A stretch of 64,000 nt of DNA from Methanolapillus ohkumae (GCF_032594355.1 NZ_CP131061.1:1364001-1428000), one strand, 5' to 3'. Numbered from the stretch's first letter, positions 7,449 through 16,565 are shown. The notes: generated by a model not told the origin, from the sequence alone. Numbers and translations: made by a program.

Positions 7449-8792
7449 TTAGGGCTCAATGAAAAGAACTTCGCCGTTTCGAAGCAAATGAACCGTTTCT
7501 CCAAGGACGTAACCTGCGTCTTCCGCCATTTCAATGTAGGCGCTGTGCATTGCCAAATCGCCATGGGCCGGAATCACGTGATTGGGCTGAACCATCCGGA
7601 GTAATTCCCAATGATCTTCCCGGTAAGCATGTCCGGACACGTGAACATCATCATAAATCCGTGCGCCACGCATCTTTAATTTTGTTTCCAAAGCATAGCG
7701 GTTGGCGCGTGTCATCGGGCTTGGAATGATATTGGCAGAAAAGATCATACGGTCGCCGGATTCCACTTGGAATGGAGTTTCTCCATTTGCGATTCTGACC
7801 AAAATCGATCCCGGCTCCCCTTGATGTCCGGTGACAACCGGCAAATACTTTTCTTTGCCTTCCGTCATGATTTTTTTCAACGCTTTGTCGACATCCTTAC
7901 GCTGTCCGTAAATTTCAACATTTTTGGGCAGATTGATAAATCCAAGTTCATGTGCCGCCATCAAATATTTTTCCATAGAGCGTCCCATGAAAACCGGGAC
8001 ACGTCCCATTTCTTCGGCAATTTCAATAATCGCATTTAAGCGTGCGATATGAGACGCAAATGTTGTCACAATCATGCCGACGTGGGATTCTTCCGTTCCG
8101 AGCAATACATCCCGCAACATTTCTTTCGCGATGGTTTCGGACGGTGTTTTTCCGGACCGGGCACTGTTTGTTGTCTCGGTAATCATGGCCAAGACTCCTT
8201 TTCGTCCCAGCTTTTTGAGCGCGTTGAAGTTCGGAGAGGCCCCAATTGTCGGCGCGCGGTCCAATTTAAAGTCGCAAGCGTACACGACCGAGCCGTACGG
8301 GGTGTGCAAAACCGCAATCACGCTGTCGATAATACTGTGCGGAATGCTGATAAATTCCACCGTAATCGAGTCGGTGATTTCGTATGAATCGCCGGCTTTG
8401 AGCGCCACAAGCGGGTTGTTCACTTTGAATTTCTTTTCTTCCTCTATTTGCTGGCGAATGAGTGCGGTTGTGTATGGTGTGGAAATAATCGGCGCGTTGT
8501 AGCGGTGCGCCAATTTCGGGATGGCCCCGATGTGGTCCAAGTGCCCGTGCGTACAAACGATGGCCCGAACGGTTCCATTAATGTCCCGCATGATGGTGTC
8601 ATCCGGAATCGCGCCCATTTCAATCAATTCAAGGGAGTGCATGCGGTCGATTTCCGCATCTTCGTGAATTTGAACCCGGTCCAGACGAATGCCCATATCT
8701 AAAATAACAATTTCATCTCCGACAACAACGGCCGTCATGTTCCGGCCCATTTCATTATAGCCGCCGACGGCGACAATACCTATTTCTTCCAT
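7449..8792 (-). CDS. rnj: Ribonuclease J (archaeal, metallo-beta-lactamase/beta-CASP)
   Basis: This is a predicted 5'-to-3' exo-/endoribonuclease of RNA decay. Of the 447 residues, the first ~200 form the metallo-beta-lactamase fold, with zinc ligands in THGHLDH (81-87) and the later His and Asp motifs (SIPHS, ACDFKLD). The beta-CASP domain follows (TETTNSARSGKTPSE, VVTGHQGEPGS) and ends with HVSGHAYREDH and PAHGD. It has no C-terminal extension, as usual for archaeal aRNase J. It lies between fni and idsA; its presence inside isoprenoid operons is a recurrent arrangement in euryarchaea with no obvious metabolic reason. Confidence 0.93.
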   Translation of the reverse strand: MEEIGIVAVGGYNEMGRNMTAVVVGDEIVILDMGIRLDRVQIHEDAEIDRMHSLELIEMGAIPDDTIMRDINGTVRAIVCTHGHLDHIGAIPKLAHRYNAPIISTPYTTALIRQQIEEEKKFKVNNPLVALKAGDSYEITDSITVEFISIPHSIIDSVIAVLHTPYGSVVYACDFKLDRAPTIGASPNFNALKKLGRKGVLAMITETTNSARSGKTPSETIAKEMLRDVLLGTEESHVGMIVTTFASHIARLNAIIEIAEEMGRVPVFMGRSMEKYLMAAHELGFINLPKNVEIYGQRKDVDKALKKIMTEGKEKYLPVVTGHQGEPGSILVRIANGETPFQVESGDRMIFSANIIPSPMTRANRYALETKLKMRGARIYDDVHVSGHAYREDHWELLRMVQPNHVIPAHGDLAMHSAYIEMAEDAGYVLGETVHLLRNGEVLFIEP

Positions 8793-9031
8793 TTTTATGT
8801 TCCTCTATGATACGATTTTTTTAATTTTATTTTTAATAACTGTTTCAGATTTTATTTTTTACTGCTTTATTTTAATATTTTTAAATTTTTATTTGGATCC
8901 TTTTATTTAACCTGTTTAAATTTTAAGATAAAGGGATGAATGTGAGTAATTGAATGAATACGAAATAAATGAAGAATATGAATGAATGTGAATGAATGTG
9001 AATGTTTGAGTCCTAAATATCTTTTTAGGAT

Positions 9032-10123
9032 TTAAAGCATCTCTTTATTGGCGTAATCCCGGACATGGAATCCGCGCTGGTTCAAATATTCGTAAGTCTT
9101 TCCGGTAATCGCGATATTTGCGCGGGAAAGGTCTGAAATCGTATCGCAGCCGGTCAAAAACATGGCAGCTTTTAATTCCTGCCGGATCATGTCTAATTTT
9201 TGGTAAACCGCGTCTGCGCCATCAAATGCGGCACCAACAAAGGGAAGTGCGGCGCTGCCGACGGTTGCGCCAAGCGCAATGGATTTGGCGACATCAATTC
9301 CGGTACGAACTCCACCGGTTGCGATGATTGGGACAGATACTTTACATTCCACAATGCTGGAAACGGTCGGGATTCCAAAATCCCAAAACAGTTCGCCTAA
9401 ATATTCCCGTAAAGAATCAGCACTGGTTCGGGCACGGTAAACTTCAACGCCGGCCCAACTGGTTCCGCCGACGCCGCCGACATCAATCGCGGCAACTCCT
9501 GCTTTTTTAAGCATCAGCGCATCTTCCCGAGAAATTCCCGCGCCGGTTTCTTTGACAAAGACCGGAACGGATGATACGGAACAAAGTTCTTCAATTTTTT
9601 CAAGGCATCCTTTCGCGTTTCTGTCCCCTTCCGGCTGGATGGCTTCCTGGAGGAAATTGAGGTGAACCGCAATTGCGTCGGCTTTAATCATATTGACCGC
9701 GCTTTCAATTTTGGACAAACTGTATTCCAAAAGCTGAGCCGCGCCGATATTTGAATAAACGAATGCGGTCGGCGCGATTTCTCGGACGACTTGAAAGGAA
9801 GAGATTTGAGATTGATCATCAATGGCGGCCCGTTGACTTCCAACACCGATACCGATGCCTATTTTTTCCGCGGCTTTGGCCAAAGCGGCGTTAATGGATG
9901 TCGTTTCTGGGTGTCCGCCGGTAATGGATGCGATTAAAAACGGGAAGGAAAGTGTTTTTCCAAAAAAATCCACCGACATGTCAATGTCATTCATGGAAAT
10001 TTCCGGGAGCGCACGGTGAATTAACAAAACATCTTCAAATCCTGCGCTGATTTTTCTTGATTCAACGTGATTGTGCGCACACAGTTCCAGGTGCTCGATT
10101 TTTCTGCGTGAAGTTTCTCCCAT
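9032..10123 (-). CDS. fni: Type 2 isopentenyl-diphosphate delta-isomerase
   Basis: This FMN- and NAD(P)H-dependent enzyme interconverts isopentenyl and dimethylallyl diphosphate. The 363 residues show the family features: RKIEHLELC near the N terminus, the flavin-binding SITGG region, VGSQRAAI, HLNFLQEAIQPEGD with the catalytic Gln region, DVGGVGGTSW and ATGGVRTGIDVAKSIALGA for phosphate binding. It supplies the allylic starter for idsA. A TATA box at about 10312-10322 suggests that fni-rnj-idsA can be transcribed from its own promoter. Confidence 0.95.
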   Translation of the reverse strand: MGETSRRKIEHLELCAHNHVESRKISAGFEDVLLIHRALPEISMNDIDMSVDFFGKTLSFPFLIASITGGHPETTSINAALAKAAEKIGIGIGVGSQRAAIDDQSQISSFQVVREIAPTAFVYSNIGAAQLLEYSLSKIESAVNMIKADAIAVHLNFLQEAIQPEGDRNAKGCLEKIEELCSVSSVPVFVKETGAGISREDALMLKKAGVAAIDVGGVGGTSWAGVEVYRARTSADSLREYLGELFWDFGIPTVSSIVECKVSVPIIATGGVRTGIDVAKSIALGATVGSAALPFVGAAFDGADAVYQKLDMIRQELKAAMFLTGCDTISDLSRANIAITGKTYEYLNQRGFHVRDYANKEML

Positions 10124-10311
10124 TTTAATTGCCCGCTGCTTTTGAATAATGATAACCGTGAATCGAAAAAGATAAAATGATCGCTCATAAAATAATAAAC
10201 AATCAGATAAATCCTAAAATAAACAATGAATGCGGTGAAATCATCTGAAAAATCAGAGTTTATCATCGCCAAAATATAAAGGTTCATATCGAATTTTGAT
10301 CTCATCTATTT

Positions 10312-10322
10312 CGGTAATAGTA
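10312..10322 (-). promoter_or_regulatory. TATA box for fni-rnj-idsA
   Basis: The minus strand reads GTTTATATACT here. A start about 25 bases downstream would give a leader of about 160 bases before the fni ATG. No experimental support is available. Confidence 0.5.
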
Positions 10323-10387
10323 TATAAACAATATTACACAATTGCAATGCCGTCTTTCTTTTACGGATTTCGATGAATTTTATTTTT

Positions 10388-10464
10388 GATTTTATTTTGA
10401 TTTTATTTTGATTTTATTTTGATTTTATTTTGATTTTATTTTGATTTTATTTTGATTTTATTGT
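10388..10464. repeat. 11-base tandem repeat, 7 copies
   Basis: The unit GATTTTATTTT is repeated seven times without interruption, just downstream of the ipk stop codon. It is AT-rich and could add a T-rich tract at the transcript end on either strand. Confidence 0.85.
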
Positions 10465-10480
10465 TCGGATATATTCGGAT

Positions 10481-11275
10481 TTAATCTCTTGAAATCAGGG
10501 TCCCGATATTTTTTCCGCTCAAATACGCGGCAACATTTCCGGGGGTGTTTGCATTAAAGATAGAGGAGTCGATACCGGCTCTTTTGGCCAAATCCAAGAT
10601 TTCCGACACTTTTCCAAGCATGCCGCCCGTCACATCTGTCCCGGCAGAGCCGCCGATATGCATTTTCATGGAATCAAAATTTTTCGGCGTAATTTTGGGG
10701 ATGACTTTTCCGTCCGCATCCAAAACACCGTCCGCGGCTGATCCAAGACCCACCCGTTTGGCACACAAAGCTTCCGCCACATATGGTAAAGATTGATCCC
10801 CGGATAAAATACAGGATCCGCGAACAGTGTCCATGCAAACGTCGCCGTGAAGAACCGGAACCAGACCGTGGTCCAGCATGAGTGAAATTTGGTCGACAAA
10901 CATGGATTTTATCCGTCCGTCTTCGCAAACAGAAAAAGAAAACGGATGAAGTGGGACAGCCGGAATATTTTCTTCCCGAAGTCCCTTGACAATCATTTCA
11001 TTCAAAAGGCGCACCGAATCATGCGTAATTAAGACGCCTTCTTGGTGAAATCCTTTGTCTAGGCCATACGCCTTCGCATGTGTATGACCGAAAGATCCGG
11101 CCCCGTGAACGATGACGATTTTGCCGGAAAAAGTCGCGATTTCTTTAAAAATCCGGCGCATTTCCTCTTCTTTGGCCAGCCCGGCTTTGGCATTCTTGTC
11201 GGTGACGGCGCTTCCGCCGATTTTTAAAACGGTAATGCCGGAATCCGGCTTGGATGAATTGTAAGGGGGTGTCAT
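10481..11275 (-). CDS. ipk: Isopentenyl phosphate kinase
   Basis: This amino-acid-kinase-fold enzyme phosphorylates isopentenyl phosphate to isopentenyl diphosphate, the last step of the archaeal mevalonate variant. The N-terminal VLKIGGSAVTDK nucleotide/phosphate loop and the VHGAGSFGHTHAKAYG segment, with the catalytic His of the IPK family, are present. C-terminal GGSAGTDVTGGMLGKV binds ATP. The ATG at 11275 is chosen over the TTG two codons upstream, with AAAGG about 12 bases before it. It follows mvk in the same direction. Its presence implies that mevalonate phosphate is decarboxylated before the second phosphorylation, by an enzyme outside this window. Confidence 0.94.
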   Translation of the reverse strand: MTPPYNSSKPDSGITVLKIGGSAVTDKNAKAGLAKEEEMRRIFKEIATFSGKIVIVHGAGSFGHTHAKAYGLDKGFHQEGVLITHDSVRLLNEMIVKGLREENIPAVPLHPFSFSVCEDGRIKSMFVDQISLMLDHGLVPVLHGDVCMDTVRGSCILSGDQSLPYVAEALCAKRVGLGSAADGVLDADGKVIPKITPKNFDSMKMHIGGSAGTDVTGGMLGKVSEILDLAKRAGIDSSIFNANTPGNVAAYLSGKNIGTLISRD

Positions 11276-11329
11276 AAGCAAAACCTTTGGGGAAAATTTG
11301 AAAAGAGGTGGAAATGAATGAAAATGATT

Positions 11330-11393
11330 AAAATTATGTTAAAATTATGATTAGAATTATGTTAAAATTATGTTAAAATTATGTTAAAATTAT
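11330..11393. repeat. 11-base tandem repeat between mvk and ipk
   Basis: AAAATTATGTT occurs about five and a half times with small variants and runs into the mvk stop codon. Confidence 0.8.
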
Positions 11394-12340
11394 TTGTCTT
11401 TTTCCACCCGAACGCCCGCATTGGAAGTCCGGCAAATAAACGCGTCTCCGCCGGCTCTTTTAATGGAGTGCGCCACGCGGGATAAATTTTTGTGTTCACA
11501 CAGCGCAATCATACATCCGCCGCCACCGGCACCTGTGATTTTAGATCCGAGCGCGCCTGCTTTTCGAGAAGCATACACCAGTTCGGACAATTCATAGGAG
11601 CCAACCCCGATGGAATCTAAGAGGCCCTGATTAATGTTCATCAGTTCGCCCACGGTGGATAGGTCGTTTACGCAAACGAAATTGACACCGACTTCGGAAA
11701 TGGTTCCAATCGCATCCATAATTTGATTAATAACCTGCGGATGCCGCTCTTTTAAGGAGGCGACGTTGGAAACCAGTTTTCGGGTGGAGGCAAATTTTCG
11801 GGTATTTCCGACAACAATCGGCGCGTCAAAGAAATCTAATTTTTTACGGTCAGGAATCCGGACCAAACCGCCATAGGTCGATACAAATGTATCGGTTGGG
11901 CTTGCCATTCCTTGAACTTCAAGCTCCACTTGGTGCCCCATGCGTGCGATTTCGTCCAACGGCAAATCCGTCCCATAAAAAACATCCAACGCTTTAATGG
12001 TCGCAATTGTGACCGCCGCCGACGATCCGAGACCGGAGCCGACCGGAATTTCAGAGTGAATATCGATGGCAATTCCTTTTCCGGATTTAGAGGAGGTATT
12101 ATCGTCCGGCAAGTCCGCAAGCTTTCGGAATTTGTCAACAACCGTGTAAATATAAGGGTGTTTGCGCGGATTTAAATCCACATTGTTTCCCGGACCTTTC
12201 ATTTGAACAGCGGGAACCAATATCTCTTCGACGGAAACTTGGGCGCGGATATCAATCGCGCAGGCAATTGCCGTTTTCCCGTACACAACCGCATGTTCTC
12301 CAAACAAAAATATTTTACCGGGAGCCGAACACGTAATCAT
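11390..12340 (-). CDS. mvk: Mevalonate kinase
   Basis: This GHMP kinase phosphorylates mevalonate to 5-phosphomevalonate. It has the N-terminal APGKIFLFGEHAVVYGK signature, the ATP-binding PVGSGLGSSAAVT loop and the C-terminal KITGAGGGGCMIAL motif. The ATG at 12340 starts MITCSAPGK, which matches family N termini; an upstream frame extension of eight codons is unlikely. It is the first gene of the isoprenoid group. Confidence 0.95.
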   Translation of the reverse strand: MITCSAPGKIFLFGEHAVVYGKTAIACAIDIRAQVSVEEILVPAVQMKGPGNNVDLNPRKHPYIYTVVDKFRKLADLPDDNTSSKSGKGIAIDIHSEIPVGSGLGSSAAVTIATIKALDVFYGTDLPLDEIARMGHQVELEVQGMASPTDTFVSTYGGLVRIPDRKKLDFFDAPIVVGNTRKFASTRKLVSNVASLKERHPQVINQIMDAIGTISEVGVNFVCVNDLSTVGELMNINQGLLDSIGVGSYELSELVYASRKAGALGSKITGAGGGGCMIALCEHKNLSRVAHSIKRAGGDAFICRTSNAGVRVEKDK

Positions 12341-12868
12341 TTCAAACACCAAAATCAAAATCAAAATAAAAAATAAAGCGTGAAAAATTAAATGAATGAA
12401 ATAGGAATGACAAACTTAATTTATAAATCCATTCCCCATGAATGAATAAGATCAGCCGGATAAAATTCATGAATTTGAAGTTGAGAATCTTTTTATCATT
12501 ATTTTTTCATTCTTCTCATCTTTATTCATCTTTTTTGTTTTGCATTTTTGTTTTGCATTTTTGTATCATTTTTGTTTTGCATTTTTGTGTCATTTTTGTA
12601 TCATTTTTGAATTTTTGTATTATTTTTGAATTTTTTTGTTTTTACCTTTTTACATGTGTTTTTGCATTTTTTATATACTCCATAATTATATTTTTTAAAA
12701 ATATATTTCCCTCCCTTGATTTTATATAGAAACAAAGCCTATAGAGTGATTGTTGCGATTTTTATTCTTTTCTCTTTTTGTGAGTTTTTAGAAATGTAAA
12801 ATCGCATATTGCCGCTTTGACTTCACCGGCTTTTTGAAAAAAACGAGAAAAAAGGTCTGATTTAGTTT
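12341..12868. other. Divergent spacer between mvk and metV
   Basis: About 530 bases hold a T-rich low-complexity stretch (12485-12660, repeated CATTTTTGTTTTG and similar) and back-to-back promoter candidates: GTATATAAAA on the minus strand near 12667-12679 and TTTATATAG on the plus strand near 12720-12728. Reading frames in the T-rich part translate to Phe/Cys/Ile runs and are not genes. Confidence 0.6.
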
Positions 12869-13480
12869 ATGATTATTACAAAAGCAAAGCCGATTGAGGA
12901 GATTTTGCCGTTTTTGGAAGGAAAGGAACGTATCTTCTTGGTTGGTTGTAATGTTTGCGCCGCGAAAATGAAAACAGGTGGGGAGCCGGAGGTTTTGGCT
13001 CTTTTTGACTACTTGACGGGTTTGGATTACAATGTCATCGGATGGGCTGTCCCGACCGCCGCGTGCAGCGTCCGCTCTTATGAATCTTTGGTGGAAAAAA
13101 ATGAAAAATTAAAGGAAGCGGATTGTGTTTTAGTGATGGCGTGTGGCAGCGGAACGTCTGTGATTGCGTCCATCTTGGATTTACCCGTTACCGGAACCAA
13201 CGACACGTTGTCTTTGGGCGGCCAAATTGGATCTTCCGCCATCAATCATTTGTGTTCTCTTTGCGGCGATTGCAATATCGGCGATTACAGCGGGATTTGT
13301 CCCAACGCCTGCTGCCCGAAATCTCAAATCAATGGGCCCTGCGGCGGTTCTAAAAACGGAATGTGCGAAGTTTCCAAAACAAGCGAATGCGTTTGGTATA
13401 TTATTGAAAAGCGGATGAAAACCGTTCAAACGCTTCCGATTCTTAATAAAATTAAGCCGCCGAAAGACCATTTTGTTTGA
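12869..13480 (+). CDS. metV: MetV-type zinc/iron-sulfur partner of methylenetetrahydrofolate reductase
   Basis: The 203 residues match the MTHFR C-terminal family (MetV). MetV partners MetF in acetogens and some archaea, where it is thought to carry a metal or Fe-S centre linking the flavoenzyme to its electron donor. The N-terminal VGCNVCAAKMKTGGEPE motif is followed by a Rossmann-like core with MACGSGTSV. A Cys-rich C-terminal block has LCSLCGDCN, CPNACCPKSQINGPCGG and MCEV. It lies 125 bases ahead of metF on the same strand. Confidence 0.88.
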   Translation: MIITKAKPIEEILPFLEGKERIFLVGCNVCAAKMKTGGEPEVLALFDYLTGLDYNVIGWAVPTAACSVRSYESLVEKNEKLKEADCVLVMACGSGTSVIASILDLPVTGTNDTLSLGGQIGSSAINHLCSLCGDCNIGDYSGICPNACCPKSQINGPCGGSKNGMCEVSKTSECVWYIIEKRMKTVQTLPILNKIKPPKDHFV

Positions 13481-13617
13481 TGGCCGTTTTTGCAATTTTT
13501 TCTTTCTATTGTAATTGATTTGGCTATGATTTGTTTATTTTATCTGACTATGGATTAGTTTATTTTATCGGATTATTGATTTGTTTGTTGCGTCTTAAAT
13601 ACTGATTGGGTGGCACA

Positions 13618-14511
13618 ATGATATTAAAAAGTAAATTTCATGAAAAACTCCTTTCGGAGAAATTTCTCATTACGGGGGAAGTGTCACCTCCCAAAGGAAC
13701 GGATGTTTCCGATGCTCTATTAAATGCCGAAAGAATTCATTCATTTACGGACGCGATTAACGTCACCGATAATCAATGTGCGACGTTGCACATGTCATCG
13801 CTTTCCTTTTCCCGCCTTTTGATTGAGAAAAAATACGGGGAGCCGATTATGCAAATGACCTGCCGGGACCGGAACCGAATCGGTCTTCAAGCCGATTTGC
13901 TGGGTGCATCCGCTCTCGGAATTTCCAATGTTTTAATTATGAGCGGCGACCATCCGGCAACCGGCGACCATCCCAAAGCCAAAGCGGTGTATGATTTGGA
14001 TTCCGTTCAGCTGCTCAAAACCATCGATCAAATGAAAAACGGGACCGATTTGTCCAACAACCGCCTCAATCAAAGTCCTGCATTTTGTGTCGGTGTTGTT
14101 TCCAATGCCGACCCGAATGAAAAACTTCAATTGATGAAGTTGGAAAAAAAATTGCTTTTTGATGTCGATTTTATTCAAACGCAAGCCGTCTTCGATATTG
14201 AAAAATTTAAAGAATTTTTAGAAATCGTTGACGTTCACGGAATTCCGGTCATTGCCGGCATCATTCCGATTCGTTCGTCCAAAATGGCGGATCACATGAA
14301 CAACAACATTCCAGGAATTTCAATTCCGGCGGAGATTTCCGACCGCATCAAAAACGCGGAAGACCCGATGGCGGAAGGAATCTTGATTGCGTCCGAGTTG
14401 ATTTATCAATTAAAACCGCTCTGCAGAGGCGTTCACATGATGCCGGTCGGTCCGCACACCAATACACGGCTGATTCTTGAAAAAACAGGTATATTAAGTC
14501 CGATTTATTAA
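13618..14511 (+). CDS. metF: 5,10-methylenetetrahydrofolate reductase
   Basis: This FAD-dependent TIM-barrel enzyme reduces methylene-tetrahydrofolate to methyl-tetrahydrofolate. Family features include GEVSPPKGTDVS with the catalytic acid, TDNQCATLHMSSL, MTCRDRNRIGLQADLLGASALGI and LIMSGDHP. Tetrahydrofolate enzymes including MetF have been described in Methanosarcina barkeri, where they serve biosynthesis alongside methanopterin. The ATG at 13618 is preceded by GGGTGG at a 4-5 base distance; the in-frame TTG at 13606 overlaps that site and is less likely. With metV it forms a probable two-subunit enzyme. Confidence 0.92.
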   Translation: MILKSKFHEKLLSEKFLITGEVSPPKGTDVSDALLNAERIHSFTDAINVTDNQCATLHMSSLSFSRLLIEKKYGEPIMQMTCRDRNRIGLQADLLGASALGISNVLIMSGDHPATGDHPKAKAVYDLDSVQLLKTIDQMKNGTDLSNNRLNQSPAFCVGVVSNADPNEKLQLMKLEKKLLFDVDFIQTQAVFDIEKFKEFLEIVDVHGIPVIAGIIPIRSSKMADHMNNNIPGISIPAEISDRIKNAEDPMAEGILIASELIYQLKPLCRGVHMMPVGPHTNTRLILEKTGILSPIY

Positions 14512-14595
14512 CAAGTTTTTTTAACAAGTTTTTTATATTCTTATTAACGATTTAACCGGCATTAAACTACTGTCATTTTGGCGTTTTAAACCTCT

Positions 14596-14655
14596 GGCAT
14601 TTATTCAGGCATTTATTCAGGCATTTATTCAGGCATTTTTCAGGCATTTACAATA
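14596..14655. repeat. 12-base tandem repeat upstream of cofE
   Basis: GGCATTTATTCA occurs three times exactly, then twice in shortened or altered form, ending about 15 bases before the cofE ATG. It lies where a promoter or leader would be expected. Confidence 0.75.
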
Positions 14656-14669
14656 ATTCAGGTCAAATC

Positions 14670-15464
14670 ATGTCTTCTTCAAAACGAATCGAACAAAATT
14701 TGCCGCTTACGATTTACGGATTGAAAAGCGTTCTGATTCATCCAAAGGATAATATTTTTGAAATATTATGTGATTCTTTAGATGCGGCCAATCTCTCTTT
14801 TGAAGACGGTGACATTTTGGTCATCGCCGAATCCGCGTTGGCCACATCCGAAAATCGGCTTGTTCTTCTGGATTCCGTCTCCCCAAGCGCGGACGCTTTT
14901 TGTTACTCAAAAACAACCGGACTTGACGCCCGGGAAGTCGAATTAATTTTGCAGGAATCCGAACATGTTTTTGGCGGCGTTTCCGGAGTCCTTTTAACTC
15001 TTTGGAACGGAATTTTGTGCCCGAATGCCGGCATTGATAATTCAAACGCACCGGAAGGGTATGTGATTTTGTATCCAAAAAATCCATCCAAAAGCGCACA
15101 ACAGATTATGTATTCCGCTGCCAAAAGATTCAAAAAGAGAATCGGAGTCATTATTGCCGACAGCCGGACACAGCCGCTTCGCCTCGGATGCACCGGCGTT
15201 GCGATTGGTGCTGCCGGATTTGAAGCGGTTTTGGACAAACGGGGAGAAAAGGATTTGTTTGGCAAATCCCTTCACATCACCCGAATTGCCGCCGCCGATA
15301 TTTTGGCGTCCGCGGCTGAGGCGGTCATGGGCGAATGCGGGGAATGCATTCCGTTTGCTTTGATTCGGAATTCTTTTGCGGTGATGAATCCAAATGCGGC
15401 CGGTGTTTTAACAATTCCGGCGGATGAATGTATGTATTTGGGATGTTTGAAAAAACAAGATTGA
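14670..15464 (+). CDS. cofE: Coenzyme F420-0:L-glutamate ligase
   Basis: This enzyme adds the gamma-glutamyl tail to F420-0 using GTP. The 264 residues contain DGDILVIAESALA near the N terminus, PNAGIDNSN, a GVIIADSRTQPLRLGCTGVA segment that corresponds to the family SDS-GR-FR-G motif, GAAGFEAVLDKRGEKDLFGK and AAEAVMGECGECIPFALIR. The usual Gly-Arg of the SDSxGR motif reads Thr-Gln here, a small deviation from the canonical family. F420 is the hydride carrier of methanogens. The gene stands between metF and a thioredoxin, all on the plus strand. Confidence 0.87.
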   Translation: MSSSKRIEQNLPLTIYGLKSVLIHPKDNIFEILCDSLDAANLSFEDGDILVIAESALATSENRLVLLDSVSPSADAFCYSKTTGLDAREVELILQESEHVFGGVSGVLLTLWNGILCPNAGIDNSNAPEGYVILYPKNPSKSAQQIMYSAAKRFKKRIGVIIADSRTQPLRLGCTGVAIGAAGFEAVLDKRGEKDLFGKSLHITRIAAADILASAAEAVMGECGECIPFALIRNSFAVMNPNAAGVLTIPADECMYLGCLKKQD

Positions 15465-15613
15465 GCCGGCTGTTTTTGTTCCGAATTATTATTTGAATGT
15501 GTTCAATTGCGGAAATTTCATGGCAATATTTTATGAAATTTCAACAAGATTTATGTAGGATTAGATTTTATTACACATTATTATTCATTAAGTCAAATTA
15601 AAATGGTGATAAC

Positions 15614-15883
15614 ATGAGTTTAGAAGTTGTCGACTTTTCCGCCACATGGTGCGGTCCTTGCCGTATGCAAAAACCCATTATCGAAGAATTAAAAACGAAG
15701 TATGAAGGCCGAGTGAACTTCCGGGTTGTCGATATTGACGAATCTCAGGATTTAGCCCGGCAATTTAACATTCATGCCGTTCCCACCCTTGTTATTTTAG
15801 ATGACGGCAAAGAAGTCAGCCGATTTGTCGGCGTCTCTTCCAAAGAAAAACTGGAAACCGAAATTGGAAAATATCTGAAATAA
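15614..15883 (+). CDS. Thioredoxin
   Basis: This 89-residue thioredoxin-fold protein has the active site WCGPC at about residues 13-17, the FNIHAVPTLVI cis-proline segment and a C-terminal helix. At 89 residues it is short, like other archaeal thioredoxins. GGTGAT precedes the ATG at 15614. It is probably a general disulfide reductant; no partner reductase is in the window. Confidence 0.92.
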   Translation: MSLEVVDFSATWCGPCRMQKPIIEELKTKYEGRVNFRVVDIDESQDLARQFNIHAVPTLVILDDGKEVSRFVGVSSKEKLETEIGKYLK

Positions 15884-15940
15884 TTTTTCAAATATTTTTT
15901 AATTTTTTTGCAGATTTTTTTGATCCTATTCTTTTTTGTT

Positions 15941-15975
15941 TTTTTGAGCAGCTGCCGTGCGTTACAGAAATATAT
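15941..15975 (+). repeat. Copy A of a dispersed GC-rich element at convergent junctions
   Basis: T-run followed by GAGCAGCTGCC-GTGCGTTACAG, then A/T-rich sequence. It resembles copies at 20622-20660, 43263-43300 and 48068-48105 in the order T-run, GC-rich arm, GCGTTA core and A/T-rich tail. This is the shortest and most diverged copy. Confidence 0.45.
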
Positions 15976-16017
15976 TTTTAAAAAAGTTGAACAAAATCAA
16001 CAGCCGGCTTTTTAGAT

Positions 16018-16127
16018 TTTATGGTTTTGATCATTGCTGCATCTGTTTATGGTTTTGATCATTGCTGCATCTGTTTATGGTTTTGATCATTGCTGCATCT
16101 GTTTATGGTTTTGATCATTGCTGCAAT
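16018..16127. repeat. 28-base tandem repeat, 4 copies
   Basis: TTTATGGTTTTGATCATTGC plus TGCATCTG recurs at exact 28-base spacing (ATGG at 16021, 16049, 16077 and 16105); the last copy diverges after TGCTGCA. There are no unique spacers, so it is not a CRISPR array. Confidence 0.85.
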
Positions 16128-16301
16128 TGTTATCCATATAAATTTTCCAATATTCATATTTTTGAGAAATTCGGAAGGCGGTACGCGTTTGGAATTTTCA
16201 AGAGGAGTTACCGGAAAAAATAGAAATAAAAAAGAGAAGATGGAAATGAAATAAAATAAGAAGAATGAAAAAAGAAAACTCTTTTTTCAAATACAAAAGA
16301 A

Positions 16302-16565
16302 TTATTTCGGAATAAAAGATTTGGCTTTGTCTTTGTCGACAATGATGTAGTCTTTCACGGCGCTGACGGCGCTGAACGGAATTAAGATGTAGTTTTCATC
16401 TTTTCTGTATTTTGTCATATCAAGACCGGCGCTGGGAGACAGCACAAGCTCCGTAATGTTTCCGGTTTTGGCATCAATGTAGATGTCTTCCAAAGTTCCA
16501 AGTTCTTTGGCATCGGTGGACATGACTTGCTTGTTATCGAGAAGTGTTTTGGCGTAATATTTCAT
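16302..16565 (-). CDS. PRC-barrel domain protein
   Basis: This 87-residue protein spans a single PRC-barrel beta domain (AKELGTLEDIYIDAKTGNITELVLS and YILIPFSAVSAVKDYIIVD). Stand-alone PRC-barrel proteins are abundant in euryarchaea and have been linked to RNA metabolism and to cell division (CdpB-type proteins in haloarchaea). Which of these applies here is unknown. GAGGAACT precedes the ATG. A TATA-like GGTTTATATATA lies upstream at about 16691-16702. Confidence 0.85.
   Translation of the reverse strand: MKYYAKTLLDNKQVMSTDAKELGTLEDIYIDAKTGNITELVLSPSAGLDMTKYRKDENYILIPFSAVSAVKDYIIVDKDKAKSFIPK

Larger units (their letters stand above)
10124..10480. other. Spacer upstream of fni
   Basis: This 357-base AT-rich spacer contains the fni promoter on the minus strand and an 11-base tandem array near the ipk stop (listed separately). 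No gene is visible. Confidence 0.6.
15884..16301. other. Convergent spacer, thioredoxin / PRC-barrel gene
   Basis: This 418-base region holds one copy of the GC-rich hairpin element (about 15940-15970) and a 28-base tandem array (16018-16127). No gene is supported. Confidence 0.65.

Noticed and set aside
12442..12729. Plus-strand frame of 95 codons
   Set aside because: Phe/Ile/Cys-rich translation of a T-rich repeat between divergent promoters, with no conserved features.
16018..16127. Possible CRISPR array
   Set aside because: Units are directly joined with no unique spacers, and no cas gene is nearby. The same applies to 38509-38662, 57302-57448 and 58325-58585.
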